In this document: piece by piece, positions 53,168 through 60,743 of the stretch
Numbering within the stretch: the stretch's first letter is position 1
How the letters are laid out: each line of letters starts with the position of its first letter
Origin: Herpetosiphon sp042688385
Lineage (GTDB): Bacteria > Chloroflexota > Chloroflexia > Chloroflexales > Herpetosiphonaceae
Length of the DNA stretch: 64,000 bases
Assembly: GCF_042688385.1 (NCBI RefSeq)
Contig: NZ_JBHUPY010000002.1
Location: forward strand, 62,001-126,000
Direction: 5' to 3'
Program-made: the position numbers and the translations under genes
The notes under the pieces: generated by a model
What the model was told of the DNA's origin: nothing
Seen by the model: only the letters and a program-made list of their open reading frames with translations
Databases searched by the model: none

Positions 53168-53509
53168 TTAAGCATGGGGCCCGAAATAATCATGATCATT
53201 TTGAGCAGTAGCCTGCTCAAGCTCACGACGATAGCGGGCTAAAGTTGGCCGAATTGCAGCAATAATAATGGCATTACTGATTAAGCCGATAATTCCACCA
53301 GTGATTGCGCCCACTAACATTCCCATCCAAAGGCTATCGAGCTTTGGAAAAAGTAATATTGCAGTAATGATCCCCACATAGAGCACAGCATAGCCAAGCC
53401 CTTTTATTTTTACGATTTGCTTTTAGGGCTTGTTTCCAGAGCAGGCGTTTTTGAGGCTTGGGGTAGCCTTAAGCTCTGGTATTCAGTTGAGCGAAAGATA
53501 GATTTTCAT
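53168..53509 (-). pseudogene. Decayed two-helix membrane protein gene, copy A
   Basis: ATG at 53509 with a good AGGAGAG site starts MKIYLSLN, then TGA at 53485-53483. The homology resumes as IPEL, shifts frame to KRLLWKQALKANRKNKRAWL, and shifts again to GYAVLYVGIITAILLF and the C-terminal IRPTLARYRRELEQATAQND ending DYFGPHA. The C-terminal 72 codons are open. The matching order of motifs in copy B (KIYxSxNxxPEL, AxKAxRxNxRxWL, IRPxLxxYRxEL, NDxDYFxPxA) shows a tandem duplication followed by decay. Confidence 0.65.
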
Positions 53510-53731
53510 TGCTTCTCTCCTGATTTAGTGCGTTTATTATATCCAAGGCCATGGTACGAAGCAATCAGCAGGTGGTTGCAATTTCTATATTGATTTTTTT
53601 CAATCTTTATGCTACGCTAATCGCCAGCCATTGCACATGGGTTTGCAACTTAAAGTGCAGGCTATTTTCAGCAATCGCTTATCGAAAAAATTCAATCCAT
53701 CATTTTGGGTGGATTTTTGTTTCGCTTGGAT

Positions 53732-53747
53732 ATTGAAAATTTTCAAT
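53732..53747. promoter_or_regulatory. Perfect 16-base palindrome upstream of the flavoprotein operon
   Basis: ATTGAAAATTTTCAAT is a perfect palindrome 24 bases before the first start codon of the operon. Further TTCAAT half-sites lie near 53599 and 53692. It resembles ArsR/SmtB-type operators (TTGAA-n-TTCAA class), but no such regulator gene is nearby. Confidence 0.5.
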
Positions 53748-53771
53748 CTAGCGTTATTCGGGAGGTTTTGG

Positions 53772-55076
53772 ATGGATTTTGACCATTTACCAGTGGCCGT
53801 GATTGGGTCGGGGCCTGTTGGCTTGGCAGCGGCAGCACATTTGGTGGCGCGCAATCAAACGCCGCTGCTTTTCGAGGCTGGCCCACGGGTGGCTGATTCG
53901 GTGCAAACTTGGGGCCATGTGCGCTTATTTTCGTCTTGGCAATTTAATCTTGATCCGCTGGCTGAACAGCTTTTGACTGCCACAGGTTGGCAAGCACCCG
54001 ATTTAAGCCACTTTCCAACTGGAGCTGAATTGGTGCGCGATTATTTAGCGCCATTGGCTCAGTTGCCCCAAATTGAACCGCAGATTCGGCTCAATAGCAA
54101 GGTTGTGGCAATTACGCGCTTGGGTTTGGATAAATTGAAAAATGCAGGGCGGGCAACTACGCCATTTGTGCTAACAATTGAAACTGCTGGCGAAACCAGC
54201 CAAGTCTATGCCAAAGCAGTGATTGATGCCTCGGGAACCTATCGCAGCCCAAATCCCTTGGGTGCTGCAGGTGTGCCGGCCTTGGGCGAAGCGAATGCAG
54301 CTGCCCAAATTTACTATGGCATTCCCGATATTTTGAGCAGCGAGCAGGCGCGCTATGCTAATCGTTCGGTGGCGGTGGTCGGCAGTGGCCATTCGGCCTT
54401 TAATGCGCTGCTCGATTTGGCTAGCCTCGCTGAACAAGCGCCGGCAACAACGATTACTTGGATTATGCGGCGCGAACAGCTTGATGCTGGCTTGTATGGC
54501 GGCGGAGCAAACGATCAGTTGGTCCAGCGCGGGGTTTTAGGTGCTCAGGTTGAGCAACTGCTGGCGAGTGGTCGCTTTAGGGTGGTTACTGGTTTTCGCA
54601 TTGATGCAATTAGCCAAATTGATCAACAACTGTGCTTGCATGCAGGCGCACAGCAACTGACTGGCTTTGATCAAGTAATTGCCACAACTGGCTTCCGCCC
54701 CGATTTGGCTATGCTCAGCGAAGTACGTTTGGAGCTTGATTCAGCAGTCGAAAGCCCACGGGTTTTGGCTCCCTTGATTGATCCAAATGAGCATAGTTGT
54801 GGCACGGTGCGCCCTCATGGCGCTGAAGAATTACGCCATCCTGAGCCAAATTTCTACATTGTGGGCATGAAAAGCTATGGTCGTGCACCAACATTTTTGA
54901 TGCGCACAGGCTATGAGCAAGTGCGCTCGGTTGTTGCAGCAATTGTTGGCGATTGGCAAGCTGCTCGCGACGTGCAGTTGGTCTTGCCTGAAACGGGAGT
55001 TTGTAAAACCCAATTTGGTGGCGAGGCCTGTTGTGGCACAACCCCAACTCGCAGCGAGATTCTGTTGCAGTTGTAG
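53772..55076 (+). CDS. FAD/NAD(P)-dependent flavoprotein with cysteine-rich C terminus
   Basis: 434 residues with two nucleotide-binding folds: VAVIGSGPVGLAAAAHL at residues about 8-24 (FAD) and VAVVGSGHSAFNALLDL about 200-215 (NAD(P)). VIATTGFRPDLAML is the ATG motif of pyridine-nucleotide oxidoreductases. The C terminus GVCKTQFGGEACCGTTPTR has three Cys that could bind metal or be redox-active. GGGAGG is 7 bases before the ATG at 53772. First gene of the operon. Reaction unknown; similar flavoproteins are found in arsenic-resistance loci. Confidence 0.8.
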   Translation: MDFDHLPVAVIGSGPVGLAAAAHLVARNQTPLLFEAGPRVADSVQTWGHVRLFSSWQFNLDPLAEQLLTATGWQAPDLSHFPTGAELVRDYLAPLAQLPQIEPQIRLNSKVVAITRLGLDKLKNAGRATTPFVLTIETAGETSQVYAKAVIDASGTYRSPNPLGAAGVPALGEANAAAQIYYGIPDILSSEQARYANRSVAVVGSGHSAFNALLDLASLAEQAPATTITWIMRREQLDAGLYGGGANDQLVQRGVLGAQVEQLLASGRFRVVTGFRIDAISQIDQQLCLHAGAQQLTGFDQVIATTGFRPDLAMLSEVRLELDSAVESPRVLAPLIDPNEHSCGTVRPHGAEELRHPEPNFYIVGMKSYGRAPTFLMRTGYEQVRSVVAAIVGDWQAARDVQLVLPETGVCKTQFGGEACCGTTPTRSEILLQL

Positions 55077-55115
55077 AATGGCTGCTTATCAAGCAATTGT
55101 AAAAAGGATTTGGTT

Positions 55116-56342
55116 ATGCGGCAAAGCCCATTTTATGGCTGGTGGATTGTGAGCACGCTAGGATTTACCGAAATGACTTCGTGGGGCGTGATTTACTACG
55201 CATTTAGCGTGCTTTTGGCTCCGATGCAGCAGGATTTGGGTTGGCCGCAGGCCCATTTTACTGGCGGATTTTCGTTAGCGCTGTTTATTTCGGGGATTGT
55301 TGCGTTGCCAATTGGGCGCTGGCTTGATCAGCACGGCGCACGTGGTTTGATGACGCTTGGCTCATGTTTGGCAACGGTTTTGGTTGTGGCATGGGCCAAT
55401 GTCCAAACGCTCTTGGCTTGGTATCTGATTTGGGCTGGCTTGGGAGTGGCGATGGCGGCAATTTTATATGAGCCAGCATTTGCCGTCGTCGCAACATGGT
55501 TTCAGCGCAAACGCCAACATGCGCTCACCATTTTGACGGTTGGTGGTGGTTTGGCGAGCGTTGTGTATGTGCCCTTAATCACGCGTTTGCTCAGCACAAT
55601 GGCTTGGCGCGAAGTCTTGCTTTGGCTGGCTGGTGGCTTGGCGATCCTCACGATTCCGCTTCATGGCTTGGTGCTGCGGGCCAAACCTGCCGACTTGGGC
55701 TTGTTGCCCGATGGTGCGCCGCTGCGAGTGGCCGCCACTACATCTACGCCGCCGATTCAACCATCGATGTCGTTGAACAAGGCTGTACGATCTGGCGCAT
55801 TTTGGTGGTTAGCGTTGGCATTTGGCCTGACCACGATGGCAACATTTACGCTTGGCGTGCATTTAATCTCGGCGATTAAAGCCCAAGGCTATGCGCCAGA
55901 AATTCAGGCTTTGGCTGTTGCAATCTTGGGTGGGTCGCAAATTCCCAGCCGGATTTTGATTGGCAGCGTGGGGCGGCGTTTGCCTCAAGCGCAATTAGCG
56001 TGGATGTTGTGTTTGGTGCAAAGCTTGGCTTTTGCAATCTTCTTATCTGTGCCAAGCGTTGCGGGCTTAATGCTCTTTGCCTGCTTGTTTGGCGCTGGTT
56101 CTGGGGCGTTGACTCCAACTCGTGCAGCCTTGGTGGCCGATGTGTTTGGCAGCGCCCAATATGCCAGCATCAGCGGAGCTTTAGCGTTGCTGACGACAAC
56201 TGCGCGGGCGTTGGCCCCGGTTTTGGCCAGCTTGTTGGTGGCGCTATTGCATAGTTATCAACCACTTTTTGGCTTATTGTTGCTGATGTGTCTAATCAGC
56301 GCAGCAGCAATTTACTTCATTCGAGGTGCAAGCAATGCATAA
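55116..56342 (+). CDS. Major facilitator superfamily transporter
   Basis: 408 residues, twelve hydrophobic helices. FYGWWIVSTLGFTEMTSWGV and GGFSLALFISGIVALPIGRW with the motif-A-like DQHGARGLM resemble the OxlT/monocarboxylate-type group. Contains no Cys-rich loop. AAAAGGA precedes the ATG. Overlaps the next gene by eight bases, so the two are coupled. Perhaps exports the product of the flanking flavoproteins; inference from position. Confidence 0.88.
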   Translation: MRQSPFYGWWIVSTLGFTEMTSWGVIYYAFSVLLAPMQQDLGWPQAHFTGGFSLALFISGIVALPIGRWLDQHGARGLMTLGSCLATVLVVAWANVQTLLAWYLIWAGLGVAMAAILYEPAFAVVATWFQRKRQHALTILTVGGGLASVVYVPLITRLLSTMAWREVLLWLAGGLAILTIPLHGLVLRAKPADLGLLPDGAPLRVAATTSTPPIQPSMSLNKAVRSGAFWWLALAFGLTTMATFTLGVHLISAIKAQGYAPEIQALAVAILGGSQIPSRILIGSVGRRLPQAQLAWMLCLVQSLAFAIFLSVPSVAGLMLFACLFGAGSGALTPTRAALVADVFGSAQYASISGALALLTTTARALAPVLASLLVALLHSYQPLFGLLLLMCLISAAAIYFIRGASNA

Positions 56343-57429
56343 TCAAACGATTGTAATTGGCGCGGGCCAAGCTGGTCTCGCTGCTGGCTATTGGCTGCAA
56401 CGAGCCAAGGTGCCGTTTCAAATTCTCGAGGCCCAGCCAAGGGTTGGCGGCTCATGGCCAGCCTATTATGCGAGTTTGAAGCTCTTTTCGCCTGCTCGGT
56501 TTTCAAGCTTGCCGGGCCTCGATTTTTCTGCGCCTGCTGATAGTTATCCCGACCGCGATGCTGTAGTTGCCTATTTGCGGCACTACGCTGAGCATTTTAA
56601 ATTGCCAATTCAAACTAATACATCAATTCGCACTATCGAACGCCAGCAAGCTGGTTTTCGCCTGCTTACCAATGATGGGCGGGTTTTTCAAGCTGGTCAG
56701 ATTATTGCGGCAACTGGAGTATTTTCGCGGCCTTTGATGCCTCAATTACCCGATCAAGGTTTATTTCAAGGCCAGATTTTGCATAGTGCTAGCTATCGCA
56801 CGCCACATGATTTTGCTGGCAAACGGGTGATTGTGGTTGGTGCTGGCAATTCGGCCATTCAAATTGCGCTTGAGCTTGCTGAGGTTGCCAACGTAACTCT
56901 TGCCACCCGCCAGCCAATTCGTTTTCAAGCCCAAACGATTGCCGGACGCGATCTGCATTGGTGGTGGTGGCTGACGGGCTTTGATCGCTTGGCACTCGAT
57001 AGCCGTTTGGGTCGCTGGATTCAGCAACGCACTCAGGGAATTGTCCTCGATACTGGTCTGCATAGCAGAAAAATTAATCAAAATCAACCGCAGCGCCGAG
57101 CCATGTTCGAGCGTTTTACTGAAACTGGGATTGTTTGGGCCGCTGAGCAGCCCGAGCCAGTTGATGTCGTGTTATTTGCAACTGGCTATCGGCCAGCTTT
57201 AGGCTATCTGCAAAACCTCGATGCCTTGGATGAGGCTGGCTTGCCATTGCACAAGGCTGGAGTTAGCACCATGGTTGATAATCTGTATTATGTTGGCTTG
57301 GAGCAACAATATAATTTCGCGTCGGCAACCTTGCGGGGCGTTGGCGCTGATGCAGCCCGAGTTGTGCGCCAGATTCAAGCACACGCACATCAACCAACTC
57401 GTTGTTGTCGTTGGGCGGTGTGGCAATGA
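56335..57429 (+). CDS. ArsO-like flavin-dependent monooxygenase
   Basis: 364 residues. IVIGAGQAGLAAGYWLQ (FAD) and IVVGAGNSAIQIALELA (NADPH) flank a segment with RPLMPQLPDQG, and ATGYRPALGYL closes the core, as in the CzcO/ArsO/YUCCA-type monooxygenases. Such genes are common in arsenic and heavy-metal islands, where ArsO function is still debated. GAGGT precedes the ATG. The stop overlaps the sigma-factor start (ATGA). Confidence 0.85.
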   Translation: MHNQTIVIGAGQAGLAAGYWLQRAKVPFQILEAQPRVGGSWPAYYASLKLFSPARFSSLPGLDFSAPADSYPDRDAVVAYLRHYAEHFKLPIQTNTSIRTIERQQAGFRLLTNDGRVFQAGQIIAATGVFSRPLMPQLPDQGLFQGQILHSASYRTPHDFAGKRVIVVGAGNSAIQIALELAEVANVTLATRQPIRFQAQTIAGRDLHWWWWLTGFDRLALDSRLGRWIQQRTQGIVLDTGLHSRKINQNQPQRRAMFERFTETGIVWAAEQPEPVDVVLFATGYRPALGYLQNLDALDEAGLPLHKAGVSTMVDNLYYVGLEQQYNFASATLRGVGADAARVVRQIQAHAHQPTRCCRWAVWQ

Positions 57430-57977
57430 ACCAGCTCGATTTGAATCAGCTTTGGTTGAATTTAGCCGAGCCACTCCGTCGATTTCTCGTCGCACGTTTG
57501 GCTGATCCGACTGCGGTCGAAGATTTGTTGCAAGATATTTTTCTGGCTGCCTATCTCAAGCGCGAGCAACTCCACGACCCTGAGCGTAGTCGGGCTTGGT
57601 TGTGGCAAATTGCCCGTCGCAAACTCATCGATCGCTATCGTAGCCGTCGCGAAACCAGCGAGCTTGATGAAAATTTGGCGGCTGAACCGCAACAAACACC
57701 GCCAATTTTAGCTGGCTTTGAGCAGTGTGTGCAGAATATGTTGGCCCGTTTGCCGGCCCAAGATCGCTTGGTTTTGCAACGTACAGCCTTTGAAGGTATC
57801 AGTCAACAGGCCTTGAGCCTCGAATTGGGCTTGTCATTTTCGGGAACAAAATCTCGCGTTCAACGCGCGCGCCAGAAATTACGTCTGCTGTTCGATCAAT
57901 GTTGTGCGATTGAGCGCGATGCTGATGGTCATGTGTTGGATTGTTATCCACAGCCGCAATCAATTCAACTCGTTTAA
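57426..57977 (+). CDS. ECF sigma factor, SigZ-like
   Basis: 183 residues. Region 2 is LLQDIFLAAYLKREQL with SRAWLWQIARRKLIDRYR; region 4 is LPAQDRLVLQRTAFEGISQQ then SGTKSRVQRARQKLRLLF. After region 4 the tail FDQCCAIERDADGHVLDCYP fits the cysteine-containing end of SigZ-type factors. No anti-sigma gene is visible. Overlaps the monooxygenase stop (ATGA), so it may autoregulate the operon or carry the signal elsewhere. Confidence 0.88.
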   Translation: MNQLDLNQLWLNLAEPLRRFLVARLADPTAVEDLLQDIFLAAYLKREQLHDPERSRAWLWQIARRKLIDRYRSRRETSELDENLAAEPQQTPPILAGFEQCVQNMLARLPAQDRLVLQRTAFEGISQQALSLELGLSFSGTKSRVQRARQKLRLLFDQCCAIERDADGHVLDCYPQPQSIQLV

Positions 57978-58071
57978 TGTGCGTCCTTTTGCCAATTGAC
58001 CGTCTTTAATAGTACAACGCATGTGAATGATTCAAAGCGCATGCTACAACACTATTTACAGGAGGCTACTC

Positions 58072-58170
58072 ATGGCAACGAACGAACCCACCCAATCGAA
58101 CAACGACGACTGCTGCTCAGCAGAAGAACAAGCAACCTGCTGCTCAGACGATTGCTGCGATTGTTGCTAA
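58072..58170 (+). CDS. 32-residue cysteine-rich peptide, metallothionein-like
   Basis: A tiny frame with a perfect AGGAGG 6 bases before the ATG. MATNEPTQSNNDD leads into four Cys-Cys pairs: CCSAEEQATCC and CCDCC, separated by acidic residues. Eight of the last 19 residues are Cys. The frame ends just before a strong terminator, as expected for the last gene of the operon, 94 bases after the sigma factor. Vicinal thiols suit binding of arsenite, zinc, cadmium or copper. No matching family is known to me. Confidence 0.75.
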   Translation: MATNEPTQSNNDDCCSAEEQATCCSDDCCDCC

Positions 58171-58189
58171 CTTTTTATTGACATAACAT

Positions 58190-58226
58190 AAAAAGCCTTG
58201 ACAACACTATGTTGTCAAGGCTTTTT
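58190..58226. terminator. Strong bidirectional terminator
   Basis: AAAAAGCCTTGACAACA and TGTTGTCAAGGCTTTTT form 17 perfect pairs with a CTA loop. T runs exist on both strands, so it ends the Cys-peptide operon and the convergent cellulase gene. Confidence 0.95.
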
Positions 58227-58243
58227 ACTATTTAAACGATTGC

Positions 58244-60145
58244 TTAGGGGTTGGTTGGGGGTGGGTTTGCTTGTTGATAATAGGTGGTGATGGTTGTGCC
58301 AGTTGCCGCGCCACCAAGCGGAATTTGATGATCAAGGCTGACAAATTTACCATTGCGATCAGCCCATAATACTGGCTTGAGTAACGCATATTTGGCCTCA
58401 TCCCATGTGGCCCAATCGTAGCCCAAAAGGCCACCAGTATCGCCAGAGTTGGGGTTGAGCACCCAAAACGTATGGTGCAAATAGTGCTCTTTGATCAAAT
58501 CGCGCAGCGCTTTCATCCATTGTTCGTTTGCGCCGCCATCCAAAAAGCCACCCCATTCGCCAATAAATAAGGGTGCGATATTCTCTTCATGAATAAAGAA
58601 CCAATTGGGTTGCCAAACATCGTTGTAAAGTGTTTCTTTGCTAAAACCAGGGTAGAACCATGATTGATTGAATACCAATGGGCCATAATCATGCGGCGAA
58701 TAGACCAATTGATCTTGGTTGGCTCCGAGATTGACAGGATAATCGCGCACGCCGCGTAAATTACCGCCCCACCAGGTGAAATAGTAATCATTTTTATTAT
58801 TTGAGTTGTAATTGGCTCCTGCTTTGGGGTAAACCTCGTTGCCCTCGCACAACACCAACACATTGGGATTGATAGCCAGAATGCGCTTGCTGGCAGTTTC
58901 GCAGACATATTTCCAATTATTGATGTCGCTCGAATTATCCCATTTGGCAAATTGGCCGCTACTTTGATTATCGTGAGCAGTGCCGTGTGGCTCGTTCTTA
59001 ATATCCATTGCGATAACCGTATCATCGTTTTTGTAACGATCGGTAATCCATTCCCAAGCCTGATAAAACTGCTCGCTGGTGATCGAGCCTTTGTACCACA
59101 ATGGAGCATAATGACCAGCGTTATCAGCCTCGGCACTGTGCACATCGATCATTACTTTGATGCCAAATTGCTTTGAAAGCAGCACAAAACGATCGAAAAT
59201 TTGCAACGAAGTCAAGCCTTCTAACTCAGGGTTGGCATAGGTGTTGACATTGGGCGTTTTGAAAATCCCAGCCTTCCACTCCAAAATTAATTCGGTTGAG
59301 ATTGGCACGCGAATAATATTCAAGCCACGCTGGGCGATGCTTTGTAGCATTGTGGTGAGATTTGCCGACCACAACCCATGAAAAACTCGTTCAGTTGCGT
59401 TAAATCCAAACCAATTAACTCCGGTAAGCCAAACAGGGCGACCTGCACTATCGACAATTTGATTGCCGTTGGTATGCAACCAATCGTCGCTGTTGCTATT
59501 ACCAATTGGCGTGCTGGTGGCCGTGGCAATGCTGGTTGGAATTGCCGTATTGGTTGGTCGTGGCGTACTAGTGGCCGTTGCAAGCGTGGTTGGAATCGCC
59601 GTATTCGTTGGTTTTGGCGTGCCAGTTAATGTGGGAATTGTGGTATTTGGTGGAGTTGTTGGCGTGCTGGTTGCTGGCCGAGTGGTTGGAGCAAGAGTGC
59701 TGGTTGTAGTTGGATTGGGCTGATCATCGCCACAATTAACTCCATTGAGCTTAAATGCCGTTGGCAATGCATTAGTACCACTATAACTCGCTTGAAAGCC
59801 AAAGCTAGCGGTACCATTGCTTGGCAAACTAGCGGCCCATGCTGGATTTGCCACGCTCACACTAGGCCCAGTTTGGTTGAGCGTACCATTCCAGAGATTC
59901 GTAATTGTCTGATTGCCAGCAAAACCCCAGCTTAGTTGCCAATTATTGAGACCGATTCCAAGATTCTTAACGCTTACATTGGCGTTAAAGCCAGTCTCCC
60001 ATTGATTCGAAATCGTATACGTGACCTCACAAACTGCGGCTGCGGCGGTGGGCTTGGTGTTTGCAGGTTGCCCAGCTAGAACCAGCGCTAAGAGGCCGCT
60101 AAGCATGGCCAGCTTAGTGCGAAACGAACGGTGTTTCTGTGACAT
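58244..60145 (-). CDS. Secreted GH5 endoglucanase with N-terminal CBM2
   Basis: 633 residues. Signal peptide about 1-37. Residues about 38-138 are a CBM2 cellulose-binding domain (CEVTYTISNQWETGFNANVS ... LNGVNC, the two Cys of the disulfide). A linker of TxTPxPTNTAIPT repeats follows to about residue 225. GH5 catalytic domain: GVNWFGFNATERVFHGLW opens it, DIKNEPHG has the acid/base Glu and PLFIGEWGGF the nucleophile Glu. The C terminus ends NPPPTNP. AAGGGAC precedes the ATG. It hydrolyses beta-1,4-glucans outside the cell. Confidence 0.95.
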   Translation of the reverse strand: MSQKHRSFRTKLAMLSGLLALVLAGQPANTKPTAAAAVCEVTYTISNQWETGFNANVSVKNLGIGLNNWQLSWGFAGNQTITNLWNGTLNQTGPSVSVANPAWAASLPSNGTASFGFQASYSGTNALPTAFKLNGVNCGDDQPNPTTTSTLAPTTRPATSTPTTPPNTTIPTLTGTPKPTNTAIPTTLATATSTPRPTNTAIPTSIATATSTPIGNSNSDDWLHTNGNQIVDSAGRPVWLTGVNWFGFNATERVFHGLWSANLTTMLQSIAQRGLNIIRVPISTELILEWKAGIFKTPNVNTYANPELEGLTSLQIFDRFVLLSKQFGIKVMIDVHSAEADNAGHYAPLWYKGSITSEQFYQAWEWITDRYKNDDTVIAMDIKNEPHGTAHDNQSSGQFAKWDNSSDINNWKYVCETASKRILAINPNVLVLCEGNEVYPKAGANYNSNNKNDYYFTWWGGNLRGVRDYPVNLGANQDQLVYSPHDYGPLVFNQSWFYPGFSKETLYNDVWQPNWFFIHEENIAPLFIGEWGGFLDGGANEQWMKALRDLIKEHYLHHTFWVLNPNSGDTGGLLGYDWATWDEAKYALLKPVLWADRNGKFVSLDHQIPLGGAATGTTITTYYQQANPPPTNP

Positions 60146-60319
60146 ACGTTGTCCCTTCGTGCTGAATTGATGTTAGTTGATGCGATTGCGCGTCTGCTTG
60201 CTCATTATTGAGACCGATTCCTCAGGGTTCGCAAGAACCTCATGCATAATTCTAAAAATACATTAATAGTTTTGATTTGTGAAGCCCTATTTTGGGCAAT
60301 TGAGCCATAAAAAGCATAT

Positions 60320-60374
60320 CACCTCTTGGGGTTATAAACCCCCGTTTGGGGTGATAACGGTTAAGCAAGAGGTG
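60320..60374. promoter_or_regulatory. Nested inverted and direct repeats upstream of the cellulase
   Basis: CACCTCTTG at 60320-60328 and its exact complement CAAGAGGTG at 60366-60374 enclose two direct repeats, TTGGGGTTATAA (60326) and TTGGGGTGATAA (60346), 20 bases apart. The region is about 175 bases upstream of the minus-strand cellulase start. It looks like a regulator-binding cluster. Confidence 0.45.
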
Positions 60375-60743
60375 GTACTAGCCCATCCCCTGTATTACCA
60401 TGGTAATTCAAGCATATAGGACTAAAGATTACCGAAATCTGAATTGGCATGGTATAGGATGTAGCTGCATTTTCTGCCGATCGTCGATCAAAGTTGATCA
60501 ACAACAAGCTTGTGATGGATATGCTAGCATCCATGATTTGATGCAGTGTCTTGTGGTCTATGTGATTGATATTTGTAGCTTTGAAGTCTGAGTGTTCCAG
60601 TTATTGTGCTGCATTACCTAATCGGTACGATTGATTTTTATCGAATGCAGCGATTAACCACTGTGATGCAGCTGGTAGCCCAAATTACTTAGCACTTCAG
60701 CATTTTTGAACGCGACATGTAGCCATTTCAGAGGAGCAATCGT
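60375..60743. other. Gap before the repeat-rich secreted protein
   Basis: A 14-base perfect palindrome ATTACCATGGTAAT lies at 60394-60407. The small open frame at 60400-60591 has no ribosome site and unlikely composition. Otherwise nothing is seen. Confidence 0.3.
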
